Below, piece by piece: positions 57,608 through 64,000 of a stretch of 64,000 bases of DNA. Under the pieces are notes generated by a model. It had not been told where the DNA came from. It worked only from the letters and a program-made list of their open reading frames with translations, and ran no database searches. Source of the DNA: JBMDXB01 sp048594975. Lineage in GTDB: Bacteria; Acidobacteriota; Vicinamibacteria; Vicinamibacterales; 2-12-FULL-66-21. The position numbers and the translations under genes are program-made. Position 1 is the stretch's first letter. Each line of letters starts with the position of its first letter. The stretch is taken from assembly GCA_048594975.1 (NCBI GenBank), contig JBMDXQ010000090.1, forward strand, positions 441,375 through 505,374, read 5' to 3'.

Positions 57608-58894
57608 ATGCTCGACCCGGGATTGCTGCGAGATCGCCTGGAGGAGGTGCGCGCCGGCCTGCGCAACCGCGGCGAGAACGCCGACGCCGAACTGGAACAG
57701 CTGGCGACGCTCGAGACGCGCCGCCGTCGGCTGATCCCTGAGCTCGAAGGGTTGAAGCGCGAGCAGAACACCGCCGGCGACGAGGTCGCCCGTGCGAAGC
57801 GGCAGGGCAAGGACGCCTCTCCGATCTTCGAGAAGAACAGGGCGCGCGCGCAGCAGATCCGGCAGTTGGAGATCCAGCTCGATCAGGTCGAGCAGCAGCG
57901 CGCCGCGCTGCTGATGACCCTGCCGAACCTGCCGCACGCGAGCGTTCCGATCGGCGCGTCAGCCGACGACAACACGGAAGTGCGGCGGCACGGCGACCCG
58001 ACGCGCTTCGACTTCCCGCCGAAGGCGCACTGGGATCTCGGGCCGGCGCTGGGCATCCTCGATTTCGAGCGCGCGACGCGCATGTCCGGCGCGCGGTTCG
58101 CGGTGCTCATCGGCGCCGGCGCGCGGCTCGCACGGGCGCTCATCGACTTCATGCTCGACCTGCATACCCGCGAGCACGGTTACACCGAGGTCGAGCCGCC
58201 CTTCCTGGTGAACAGCGAGGCGCTGCGCGGCACCGGCAACCTGCCGAAATTCGAGCAGGATCTGTTCAAGATCGCGGGCGACTGGGACCTGTTCCTCATC
58301 CCTACCGCGGAAGTCCCGCTCACCAATCTCCATCGCGGCGAGATCCTGGACGGCCGCGAGCTGCCGCGGCGCTACACCGCCTACACGCCGTGCTTCCGCA
58401 GCGAGGCGGGGTCGTACGGTGCCGACGTGCGGGGGTTGATCCGACAGCACCAGTTCGACAAGGTGGAACTCGTGAAGTTCACCACGCCCGAGCAGTCGTA
58501 CGACGAGCTGGAGTCGCTCACCCGCCATGCCGAGGAGGTGCTGAACCGGCTGGGTCTTCCCTACCGCACGGTGGTGCTCTGTACCCGGGATATGGGGTTC
58601 GCCTCCGCGAAGACCTACGACATCGAGGTCTGGCTGCCGAGCCAGGAGAAGTACCGCGAGATCTCCTCCTGCAGCAACACCGAGGCGTTCCAGGCGCGGC
58701 GCGCCAACATCAAGTTCCGCCCGGGCGGCACCGGCAAGGCGGAGTTCGTCCATACCCTCAACGGATCCGGCCTGGCGGTCGGCCGCACGCTCATCGCGGT
58801 GCTCGAGAACTACCAGCAGAAGGACGGGTCGGTCGTCGTGCCAGAAGCGCTGCGGCCGTTCATGGGCGGGCTCGAAGTGATCGCGCCGCGGTAG
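57608..58894 (+). CDS. serS: Seryl-tRNA synthetase
   Basis: A 428-residue class II synthetase. An N-terminal coiled-coil arm (~25-105) contacts the long variable arm of tRNA-Ser. Class II motifs: motif 1 in FMLDLHTREHGYTEVEPPFL, motif 2 in TPCFRSEAGSYGADVRGLIR (RxE) and motif 3 in GSGLAVGRTLIAVLENYQQ. The family block EISSCSNTEAFQARRANIKF is present. It also charges tRNA-Sec with serine, the first step of selenocysteine synthesis. Confidence 0.96.
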   Translation: MLDPGLLRDRLEEVRAGLRNRGENADAELEQLATLETRRRRLIPELEGLKREQNTAGDEVARAKRQGKDASPIFEKNRARAQQIRQLEIQLDQVEQQRAALLMTLPNLPHASVPIGASADDNTEVRRHGDPTRFDFPPKAHWDLGPALGILDFERATRMSGARFAVLIGAGARLARALIDFMLDLHTREHGYTEVEPPFLVNSEALRGTGNLPKFEQDLFKIAGDWDLFLIPTAEVPLTNLHRGEILDGRELPRRYTAYTPCFRSEAGSYGADVRGLIRQHQFDKVELVKFTTPEQSYDELESLTRHAEEVLNRLGLPYRTVVLCTRDMGFASAKTYDIEVWLPSQEKYREISSCSNTEAFQARRANIKFRPGGTGKAEFVHTLNGSGLAVGRTLIAVLENYQQKDGSVVVPEALRPFMGGLEVIAPR

Positions 58895-59046
58895 CGGATT
58901 CGCCGCGGCGCCCGTCGTCGTATTGAGTCGTATTGATCGGACATGTGTGCCGGGCTCCAGAGACCCTGCGTGCTGGTGTGCGCCAGAACCCGAACCGACT
59001 CTGCGGGTGTGCCTCGTGGTGCTGCCGGCGGCCGGACCGCTGATTC

Positions 59047-60054
59047 ATGACCGTCAAGCGATATCTCTTTTCCCTGCCCGAGCGGTTCATCCGCTCTGCC
59101 GTCAGCGTGGGAGCGGGCGTCATCCGCGAGGCCGGCGACGTCGCGCTGCCCGCCGGCCTGCGCGCGACGCAGCTGTATCGCAACCTCGTGGACACGTCGC
59201 TGCGCTACCTGATCGAGCAGGTCGGCGGCGTCGAAGGTGTCTACGCGCCCGACGACAGCGTCGACCCGTCCTTTGTGGCGCGCCGGACTGCCGGCAACGC
59301 GATCGAAGCGCTCGGCATCGTCGCGTTCCGCGCTTCGCCGGTGTGGGTGCTGGCGGCGCTCGCCGATGTGTGCGGGGCGGGCCGTCAGCTGATCCCGGAA
59401 ATCACCGACGCGCTGCAGCAGGAGGGCCTGCTCGAAGCGGACGCGGAGTTCCACACGGTGGACGAGCTGCTCGACGGGCTGGAGCGAACGTCCGCACGCC
59501 TGGCGTCCACGATCAACGCTCCGCCGCTCGACGTCGCCGGCCTGCGGGCGGAATGGGACGCGATTCGACAGGAAGCCCGTTCGCTTCAACCCTCGCGGCT
59601 GCCATCCCGCGAGAGCGTCGCCGGCGTGTGGCAGCAGCTCACCGAGGAAGCCGGGCGTCAGAACCGATCGATCTTCGCAACCTCGTCGGTGCTGGCTCTC
59701 TCGGCTCTCGCCGCCGTGCCCGAGCGCGTCCGGTGGCTGTCGGCCTCGACGCGGGTCGGTGCCGCACGCGCCGGCCAGTACCTCGGCGCGGCGCTGCTCG
59801 ATCACTACCGGCACACGCTGGGCGACATCCGACAGGTGGGCTACGCGACGTATGCCGCGCGCCAGCTGCGGCCCTACTTGCGAGCCGCCGCGAGGCAGTT
59901 CTCGCCGCGGCAGACGACGCTCACCGAGCGACTGGTGGAGAAGGTCGCGCAGCGCAGACAGAAGACGCGCAGTGATGCGTCGGATCAGTCAGCGCCTGGT
60001 GTAGATCCGAAAGCGGCCGGCATCGCGGGCAGGAACGAATCCGAACCTCCGTAG
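59047..60054 (+). CDS. Conserved hypothetical protein, mostly helical
   Basis: A 335-residue protein I do not recognise. The N-terminus reads MTVKRYLFSLPERFIRSAVS then VGAGVIREAGDVALPAGLRA, followed by RNLVDTSLRYLIEQVGGVEG and alternating helices. Two weakly hydrophobic helices (ALGIVAFRASPVWVLAALAD, SIFATSSVLALSALAAVPE) could associate with membranes. It ends in a Lys/Arg-rich tail. Its last 66 bases overlap the 3' end of the convergent glycosyltransferase gene. Both frames look real there, though the overlap may mean one is extended past its functional end. Confidence 0.7.
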   Translation: MTVKRYLFSLPERFIRSAVSVGAGVIREAGDVALPAGLRATQLYRNLVDTSLRYLIEQVGGVEGVYAPDDSVDPSFVARRTAGNAIEALGIVAFRASPVWVLAALADVCGAGRQLIPEITDALQQEGLLEADAEFHTVDELLDGLERTSARLASTINAPPLDVAGLRAEWDAIRQEARSLQPSRLPSRESVAGVWQQLTEEAGRQNRSIFATSSVLALSALAAVPERVRWLSASTRVGAARAGQYLGAALLDHYRHTLGDIRQVGYATYAARQLRPYLRAAARQFSPRQTTLTERLVEKVAQRRQKTRSDASDQSAPGVDPKAAGIAGRNESEPP

Positions 60055-61659
60055 ATCCTCCTCGGGGAGTCGGAGCGCCGTCTCAGGGTCGACGACCACC
60101 CATCGGACGTGCTCGAACATCTGCTGGCGGCCGGCTGCGGTCTCCAGCCTGGCGTCCTCGAGATCCACGACGGGACGATTTCCGGCCAGGTAGATGCCGC
60201 CGCCCGCCTTCCACACGTTCCGGACCGCCACGCCGCCTGGACCCCGGGACCGCAGCCACGCCGCGATCCGCGCTTCTTCGTTGGAGCGTTTGAGTCGCCA
60301 GCCGCCCATGTCCTGCACCAGCCCGAGCAGCAGCAGCGGCGGCAGCAGCGCGGCGACGGCTTCACTTCGCCAGCCGGGCCACCGGTCGCGAACAAACCGG
60401 GCGGCGCCGACCAGGCCCAGCGCGGCGGAGATACAGACGTAGGGCACGACCGGGATCAGGTAGCGGGTCTCTTTGTGCGGCAGCAGGCTCAACGCGAGGA
60501 TTGGGACGAACGTCCAGATCGCCAGCACGGAACTGCGGCGGGCGCCGACCAGCGTCAAGATGAACACCACCCAGTTGGTCCACTGCGGCACGAAGGCGAG
60601 ATAAGCGTGAAACGGCTCGAAACCGCGCGATGACGCGCGCTCGACGAGCGTGTACTCGACGACGTTCCGGAGGCTGCTGAACGCGGTGCCCCAGTAGAAG
60701 AAGTCGCCCACGCCGATGGCGGCGGCCGCGCCCGAGACGGCAGCCGCGACCATCACCGCGAGGTCCCGCCGTCGCCCCTGCCAGGCGAGCACCACCGCGG
60801 CGGGCACCACGAAGACGGCTTCGCTGAACCTGAAGGCCGTTGCCAGGCCGAGCAGCCCACCGGCAATCACAGCACGGCGTCCTCCTTCGCCGAGGAGCAG
60901 GGTGAAGGCGCCGAGCACGAAGACCGTCGAGACCGGCCGCGGCAGCTCGGAACTGCCGAACGCCACCTGCAGCTTGTTGAACGCCACGAGTGTTGCCGCG
61001 AGCAAGGCCGCCACGGGATAGCGCGGCGCGAGCCGGCGTGCGGCAGCCCAGGTCAGGACGACGACCGCCGTCGAGAGCAGCGCCACGACCGAGCGACCCG
61101 CGAACACGAGGACTCCAGGATCCGTGACCCCGAGCGCCCATCCGAGCCGCTGCGCCGGGTAGACGAACCCGAGCGGGAAGAAAGGGCTGCGCAGGCTCCA
61201 GATCGGCAGGTCGAGGCCGTACAGCGCCGACAACGTCATCTCGTGTATCTCGACGTCGTCGCCGCTGAAGAACCCGGGATGAAACCACGCCCCGGCGAGC
61301 TTCGCCGCCAGGGTGGCGAGGCAGAGGCTGGCCAGCACACGCCAGGTCATCCTCCCCTCGAGGGTGCGCGTGGCGAGCAGGCGGCTGGCCAACCGCAGGC
61401 CGCGTTCGCCGAGGTCGTTCAGGCGAAACCTCTCGATTCCGAGAAAGGGCAGGCGGCGCCGGAGGGCGTACCTCGCCACGATTACGGCCGCTGCGAAGAG
61501 CGTGGGGTTGGTTAGGGAAGTCAGGCGAAGACGCCCGGTGGGGAGGTCGATCGCGAACCCGCCCGACACGAGGACCGCCAGCATCGCGGCCGCGAGCGCC
61601 ACGATGAGCAGGTCGAGGATGACGCACAGTGTCGCGGCGACGCCCCGGTTCAAAGACAT
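59989..61659 (-). CDS. GT-C family glycosyltransferase (GT22-like), membrane
   Basis: A 556-residue integral membrane protein with at least nine membrane helices (e.g. LDLLIVALAAAMLAVLVSGG, WVVFILTLVGA). The first luminal loop has GAWFHPGFFSGDDVEIHEMT, a GT-C acidic motif (Asp-Asp-Val-Glu). A late motif LLPHKETRYLIPVVPYV resembles the HKExRF motif of GT22 (Alg9/PIG-B) enzymes, which use polyprenyl-phosphate sugars. The soluble C-terminal ~90 residues end the protein. It may build part of the exported polysaccharide; the acceptor is unknown. Confidence 0.82.
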   Translation of the reverse strand: MSLNRGVAATLCVILDLLIVALAAAMLAVLVSGGFAIDLPTGRLRLTSLTNPTLFAAAVIVARYALRRRLPFLGIERFRLNDLGERGLRLASRLLATRTLEGRMTWRVLASLCLATLAAKLAGAWFHPGFFSGDDVEIHEMTLSALYGLDLPIWSLRSPFFPLGFVYPAQRLGWALGVTDPGVLVFAGRSVVALLSTAVVVLTWAAARRLAPRYPVAALLAATLVAFNKLQVAFGSSELPRPVSTVFVLGAFTLLLGEGGRRAVIAGGLLGLATAFRFSEAVFVVPAAVVLAWQGRRRDLAVMVAAAVSGAAAAIGVGDFFYWGTAFSSLRNVVEYTLVERASSRGFEPFHAYLAFVPQWTNWVVFILTLVGARRSSVLAIWTFVPILALSLLPHKETRYLIPVVPYVCISAALGLVGAARFVRDRWPGWRSEAVAALLPPLLLLGLVQDMGGWRLKRSNEEARIAAWLRSRGPGGVAVRNVWKAGGGIYLAGNRPVVDLEDARLETAAGRQQMFEHVRWVVVDPETALRLPEEDLRRFGFVPARDAGRFRIYTRR

Positions 61660-61775
61660 TGGGAAGCGACGCCGCGGAGCGACCGGCGGTGAGCGGTCAG
61701 GATATCGCGGAGGCTCAGCACAGCGCTTCAGACCGGCACGGCAGGCCTGGCGCCTGTGAATCGCGGGTGAATGCT

Positions 61776-61849
61776 GGCGGAGGGAGAGGGATTCGAACCC
61801 CCGGTACCCTTCCGGGTACAGCGGTTTTCAAGACCGCACGAGCCCTCCC
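61776..61849 (-). tRNA. tRNA-Ser(UGA), 3' part intact and 5' part abnormal; likely integrase attachment site
   Basis: Read leftwards, the anticodon arm GCGGT-CTTGAAA-ACCGC (61838-61822; anticodon UGA), a long class II variable arm GTACCC-GGAA-GGGTAC, a T arm with TTCGAAT, acceptor strand TCCCTCC and encoded CCA (61778-61776) are all normal for tRNA-Ser. The 5' side is not: a GGAGGG able to pair with the acceptor strand occurs only 5 bases before the anticodon arm (61849-61844), leaving no room for a D arm. A tyrosine integrase gene begins 120 bases away, so this is best read as the 3' copy left at one end of an element that inserted into a tRNA-Ser gene. Confidence 0.7.
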
Positions 61850-61957
61850 GAATCCGGCCCGATCCGCGAGATCCCCAGGAAAACCACTCCACCGAGAGTC
61901 ACCGGATGCCATGGCGTAGTATGGCCGCAGGGGAAGTGCCGGGGGAAGTCTCCCCGC

Positions 61958-63130
61958 TCACTTCGCCGCCCGCTTGAACTGGCGCACCTGCCCGGTTGCA
62001 GGCCCCTGCCCGCTGCTCGGGAGTGCCCGTAGTTTCTCGACCTCCTCACGAATCCGCGCCTCATCCACGATGGAGTAGCGCCGGTACATCGACTCGGTCT
62101 TGTGGCCGATCATCGCCATTGCCACGGTCCGCGACACGCCCGCCCGCTCGAAGTTCCGCGCGCTCGTGCGCCTGAAGTCGTGGATCTGTTTGCCAGGGTA
62201 GCCGGCCGCCTTCCGCGCCCGCTCCCACGCGCGGCGGAAGTTGTTGACCGGCGTGCCGTCGGGCCGATGGAACACGCGGGTCACCATCCGGCCGGTCTCG
62301 CGCGTCAGGCGTTCGGCCGATTGCACCTGCGCGGTCAACACGTCGCGCAGTTCGTCGATGGCGCCGAAGTAGAACTGCCGGCCGTCCTCCGTCTTGGTCT
62401 GCTGCGGATCGAGACTGACGATCTCCGCGCCAAGATCGACTTGCCGGATCTCGAGCGACAAGACCTCCTCGTGACGCCAGCCGGTCCAGTAGTAGAACGT
62501 CAGGAGCGGCTGCAGATACTCGGGCAGGTGCGCGCGGACCGCGTCGAACTCCGTGCGCTCGAAGAACCCTTTCCGCGGCTGCTTGGGCTCTTTCAGACGC
62601 GGCACGTGGGGCTTGCTGGTCAGTTTGCGGGCGCGGACCGCCAGTTCGAACGCGCGCCCGAGAATCTGCAGCTCGCGGTTGATGGTGCCGTTGCTCGCGC
62701 CGGTTTGCTGCCGCGCGACGATGTAGGCGGTGATCTCGTCGGTCGTGATGGCGGTCATCCGCCGGCCGGTGAAGTAGGGCGTCAGGTGATTGTCGATGCG
62801 GGAGCGCGTGTCGTCGATGGAGCGCCGCTTGTTCATCGTCTGATCGGCGATGACGGCTTGGATCGCCTCGTCGAGCGTGATGCGGCCGACCTGCGCGCCG
62901 ACGGGTTCGCCGCGTCCCTTGGCGGCTTCCCGCTCGACAAGCAGCGCCTTGGCCACGCCGATCTTCGTCGAGTGCGTCGATTCGTCGCGTGCCTTGCCGG
63001 CGTTGTCGTAGTAGCGGATGTACCAGAACTTCGTGCGTGGTTCCCGCTTGGGCTTGTCGTCCTCATCGAGCACCGGGTTGCCGGCCTCGTCGCGGACGAT
63101 GGGTCCGAGGGGCTTGAAGATTCGTCCCAT
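61958..63130 (-). CDS. Tyrosine site-specific integrase
   Basis: A 390-residue phage-type integrase. An N-terminal DNA-binding region (FWYIRYYDNAGKARDESTHS, AP2-like) is followed by a SAM-like core-binding domain (TRSRIDNHLTPYFTGRRMTA) and the catalytic domain with Arg in YYWTGWRHEEVLSLEI, His-x-x-Arg in KQIHDFRRTSARNFERAGVS and nucleophile Tyr in GHKTESMYRRYSIVDEARIR. The start ATG 63130 (MGRIFKPLGPIV) fits. It lies beside the tRNA-Ser segment that is its probable attachment site. Confidence 0.95.
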   Translation of the reverse strand: MGRIFKPLGPIVRDEAGNPVLDEDDKPKREPRTKFWYIRYYDNAGKARDESTHSTKIGVAKALLVEREAAKGRGEPVGAQVGRITLDEAIQAVIADQTMNKRRSIDDTRSRIDNHLTPYFTGRRMTAITTDEITAYIVARQQTGASNGTINRELQILGRAFELAVRARKLTSKPHVPRLKEPKQPRKGFFERTEFDAVRAHLPEYLQPLLTFYYWTGWRHEEVLSLEIRQVDLGAEIVSLDPQQTKTEDGRQFYFGAIDELRDVLTAQVQSAERLTRETGRMVTRVFHRPDGTPVNNFRRAWERARKAAGYPGKQIHDFRRTSARNFERAGVSRTVAMAMIGHKTESMYRRYSIVDEARIREEVEKLRALPSSGQGPATGQVRQFKRAAK

Positions 63131-63297
63131 CGAAACCTCCGTGTATGCGGCCGGCGGGTCTGTCAGCGGGGATTTACAATGGCTGCCAGATCGTCGGCAG
63201 GTCATGCTGCCTACGGTTCAGGGGATCGGGTCCGTGCTCACTACACGGCCCGACTCCCCGATCTTATCACGCCTCAGCCGCGATTCAGCCAATAAAA
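63131..63297. other. Upstream region of the integrase gene
   Basis: 167 bases between two leftward mobile-element genes. It is slightly richer in A and T than the flanks (AATAAAATCAAGG near 63290) and should hold the integrase promoter and perhaps its arm sites. I see no clear repeats. Confidence 0.35.
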
Positions 63298-63570
63298 TCA
63301 AGGGGTTTTCGTTCGTTTCGGCCCCCGGCCGTTGCCGTTCAGTGCCTTCTCGATGAGCGACCGGACCGCTCGCTCCTCACAGCCTAAGATGTCGAGCCAC
63401 AGCGACAGGTCGGGGCCGCCGGCCAGGAACTCGACGGCATCGGCCCGGCGCGCCGGGACGGCGGACCGGGTGTCGGCCAGGGCCGCACGGAGGACCGCCA
63501 TCGCCAAGACCCGCTCGGGGGCGATGCGCGGGTCGGCGGCGGGCGAGTGCGCGCGGGGCCGGGTCGGCAT
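63298..63570 (-). CDS. Small hypothetical protein of the integrated element
   Basis: A 90-residue protein: MPTRPRAHSPAADPRIAPER, VLAMAVLRAALADTRSAVPA then RRADAVEFLAGGPDLSLWLD and ILGCEERAVRSLIEKAL. The pattern of a long helix, acidic-aromatic segment and LGxxxxxVRxL end recalls short proteins common in prophages of GC-rich bacteria that have no known role. The frame continues upstream to 63687 but ATG 63570, just after the stop of the next gene, is the natural start. Confidence 0.6.
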   Translation of the reverse strand: MPTRPRAHSPAADPRIAPERVLAMAVLRAALADTRSAVPARRADAVEFLAGGPDLSLWLDILGCEERAVRSLIEKALNGNGRGPKRTKTP

Positions 63571-63575
63571 GGGGA

Positions 63576-64000
63576 TCACTTCCACCAGGGTGTAGACCAG
63601 CGCGCCCGCTGCTGCTCGTCCCAGCGTTCGTAGGCCCGGCCGGCGGCCTCCTCGTTCTCGCGCATCCGGCGGTAGACCGCCGCCCACGCCATCCCCTCCG
63701 ACAGCCGCACGTGCTGGGCGACGAACTCCCGCAGGTGCATCGGTTCGCCGCCGCGGGATAGGTGCTGCCGGTGCAGGCGTTCAGCCGTCGTCAGGCCGAT
63801 GCACTTGCGGCAGATCGGATCCGAGGGGAAGTACACGCCGCCGAACAGGAAGCATGACGCGGCCTCGAAGCCTTCGACGTTCAGGGCCTTCAGGCAGCGA
63901 AACTCCGGCAGTCGCGGCGGGCCCAAGCCGACTTTTGTTGCAGCCGCCGCCGTGGCGATGCCGACGGCGATGTCATCGTGAGCGGCGGGCGGGGCCGCTG
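63576..64000 (-). CDS. Partial phage-like gene running off the right edge
   Basis: The frame is open from the window edge to 63576 with no ATG or GTG until inside it (TTG at 63926, ATG at 63740). The first visible residues read PPAAHDDIAVGIATAAAATK, which resembles the HDDxA end of the nuclease domain of large terminase subunits. A Cys-rich piece follows (SCFLFGG, DPICRKCIGL) and a basic-aromatic C-terminus (QQRARWSTPWWK). It could be a terminase with an added tail or an unrelated gene starting at TTG 63926. It is co-directional with the small gene 5 bases downstream. Confidence 0.45.
   Translation of the reverse strand, partial: AAPPAAHDDIAVGIATAAAATKVGLGPPRLPEFRCLKALNVEGFEAASCFLFGGVYFPSDPICRKCIGLTTAERLHRQHLSRGGEPMHLREFVAQHVRLSEGMAWAAVYRRMRENEEAAGRAYERWDEQQRARWSTPWWK

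Noticed and set aside
58923..59975. A 350-residue open frame overlapping the unknown protein at 59047-60054
   Set aside because: Its composition is Arg/Ala-rich shadow sequence; the 59047 frame has a protein-like N-terminus and balanced composition.
61776..61849. The UGA-anticodon tRNA taken as tRNA-Sec
   Set aside because: tRNA-Sec has anticodon UCA and a longer acceptor arm; this one has UGA, which reads UCA serine codons.
61822..61870. A complete tRNA-Ser with a D stem GCC/GGC at 61856-61843
   Set aside because: That fold leaves four bases between D and anticodon arms and a 5' strand that cannot pair with the acceptor TCCCTCC.

Overview
The window is GC-rich chromosomal DNA from a bacterium that I infer to be an acidobacterium, most likely of the Vicinamibacteria (subdivision 6) type. 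The reasons are gene families and order: a full origin neighbourhood (rpmH, rnpA, yidD, yidC, jag, mnmE, mnmG, rsmG, parA, parB on one side; dnaA, dnaN, gyrB, gyrA on the other), a split F-type ATP synthase operon with two b-type subunits, a Wzm/Wzt export pair, and DUF885 and GT-C proteins. The species cannot be named from this sequence alone.

Layout. 1-9200: a lipoprotein of the PCYCGC family with an in-frame UGA, a hybrid sensor kinase, a FliA-type sigma factor, a small excisionase-like HTH gene coupled to a DHp-like mini-protein, an NtrC-type activator, an Arg/Gly-rich protein, a Dabb protein, dusB, a NusG paralogue and a SurA-like chaperone. 9200-16200: mfd, rfaE2, the polysaccharide ABC exporter wzt/wzm and a PP2C phosphatase. 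16200-22700: ATP synthase genes for b', b, delta, alpha, gamma, beta and epsilon; a and c are absent. 22800-32760: selD, parB, parA with a parS palindrome, rsmG, mnmG, mnmE, jag, yidC, yidD, rnpA and rpmH, all read leftwards. 32760-34750: origin region with DnaA boxes flanking dnaA. 34755-41137: dnaN, gyrB, gyrA, with no recF. 41200-49400: a PcrA/UvrD helicase, a scrambled four-helix-bundle gene remnant, and leucine biosynthesis (leuC, leuD, a LysR regulator, leuA, leuB). 49500-61660: glmS, glmU, a TPR protein, rsmI, a DUF885 metallopeptidase, an FmdB zinc-ribbon protein, galU, serS, an unknown protein and a GT-C glycosyltransferase. 61770-64000: a 3' tRNA-Ser segment followed by a tyrosine integrase and small phage-like genes, that is, one end of an integrated element running off the right edge.

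The most interesting observation is a pair of genes that need UGA to be read as selenocysteine. selD (22817-23860) has UGA at the classical CxxU active site. The first gene of the window (55-573) is a PCYCGC-motif lipoprotein whose conserved C-terminal CxxC appears as UxxC, followed by a SECIS-like hairpin. A normal caller would truncate both genes. I know of no description of a selenocysteine form of the PCYCGC family, so this is the best candidate for something new here.

The genes form coherent groups: replication start, segregation, RNA modification and membrane insertion around the origin; cell-envelope precursor supply (glmS, glmU, galU, rfaE2) with an exporter and glycosyltransferase; and leucine synthesis with a local LysR regulator and a LeuA that lacks the usual feedback domain.
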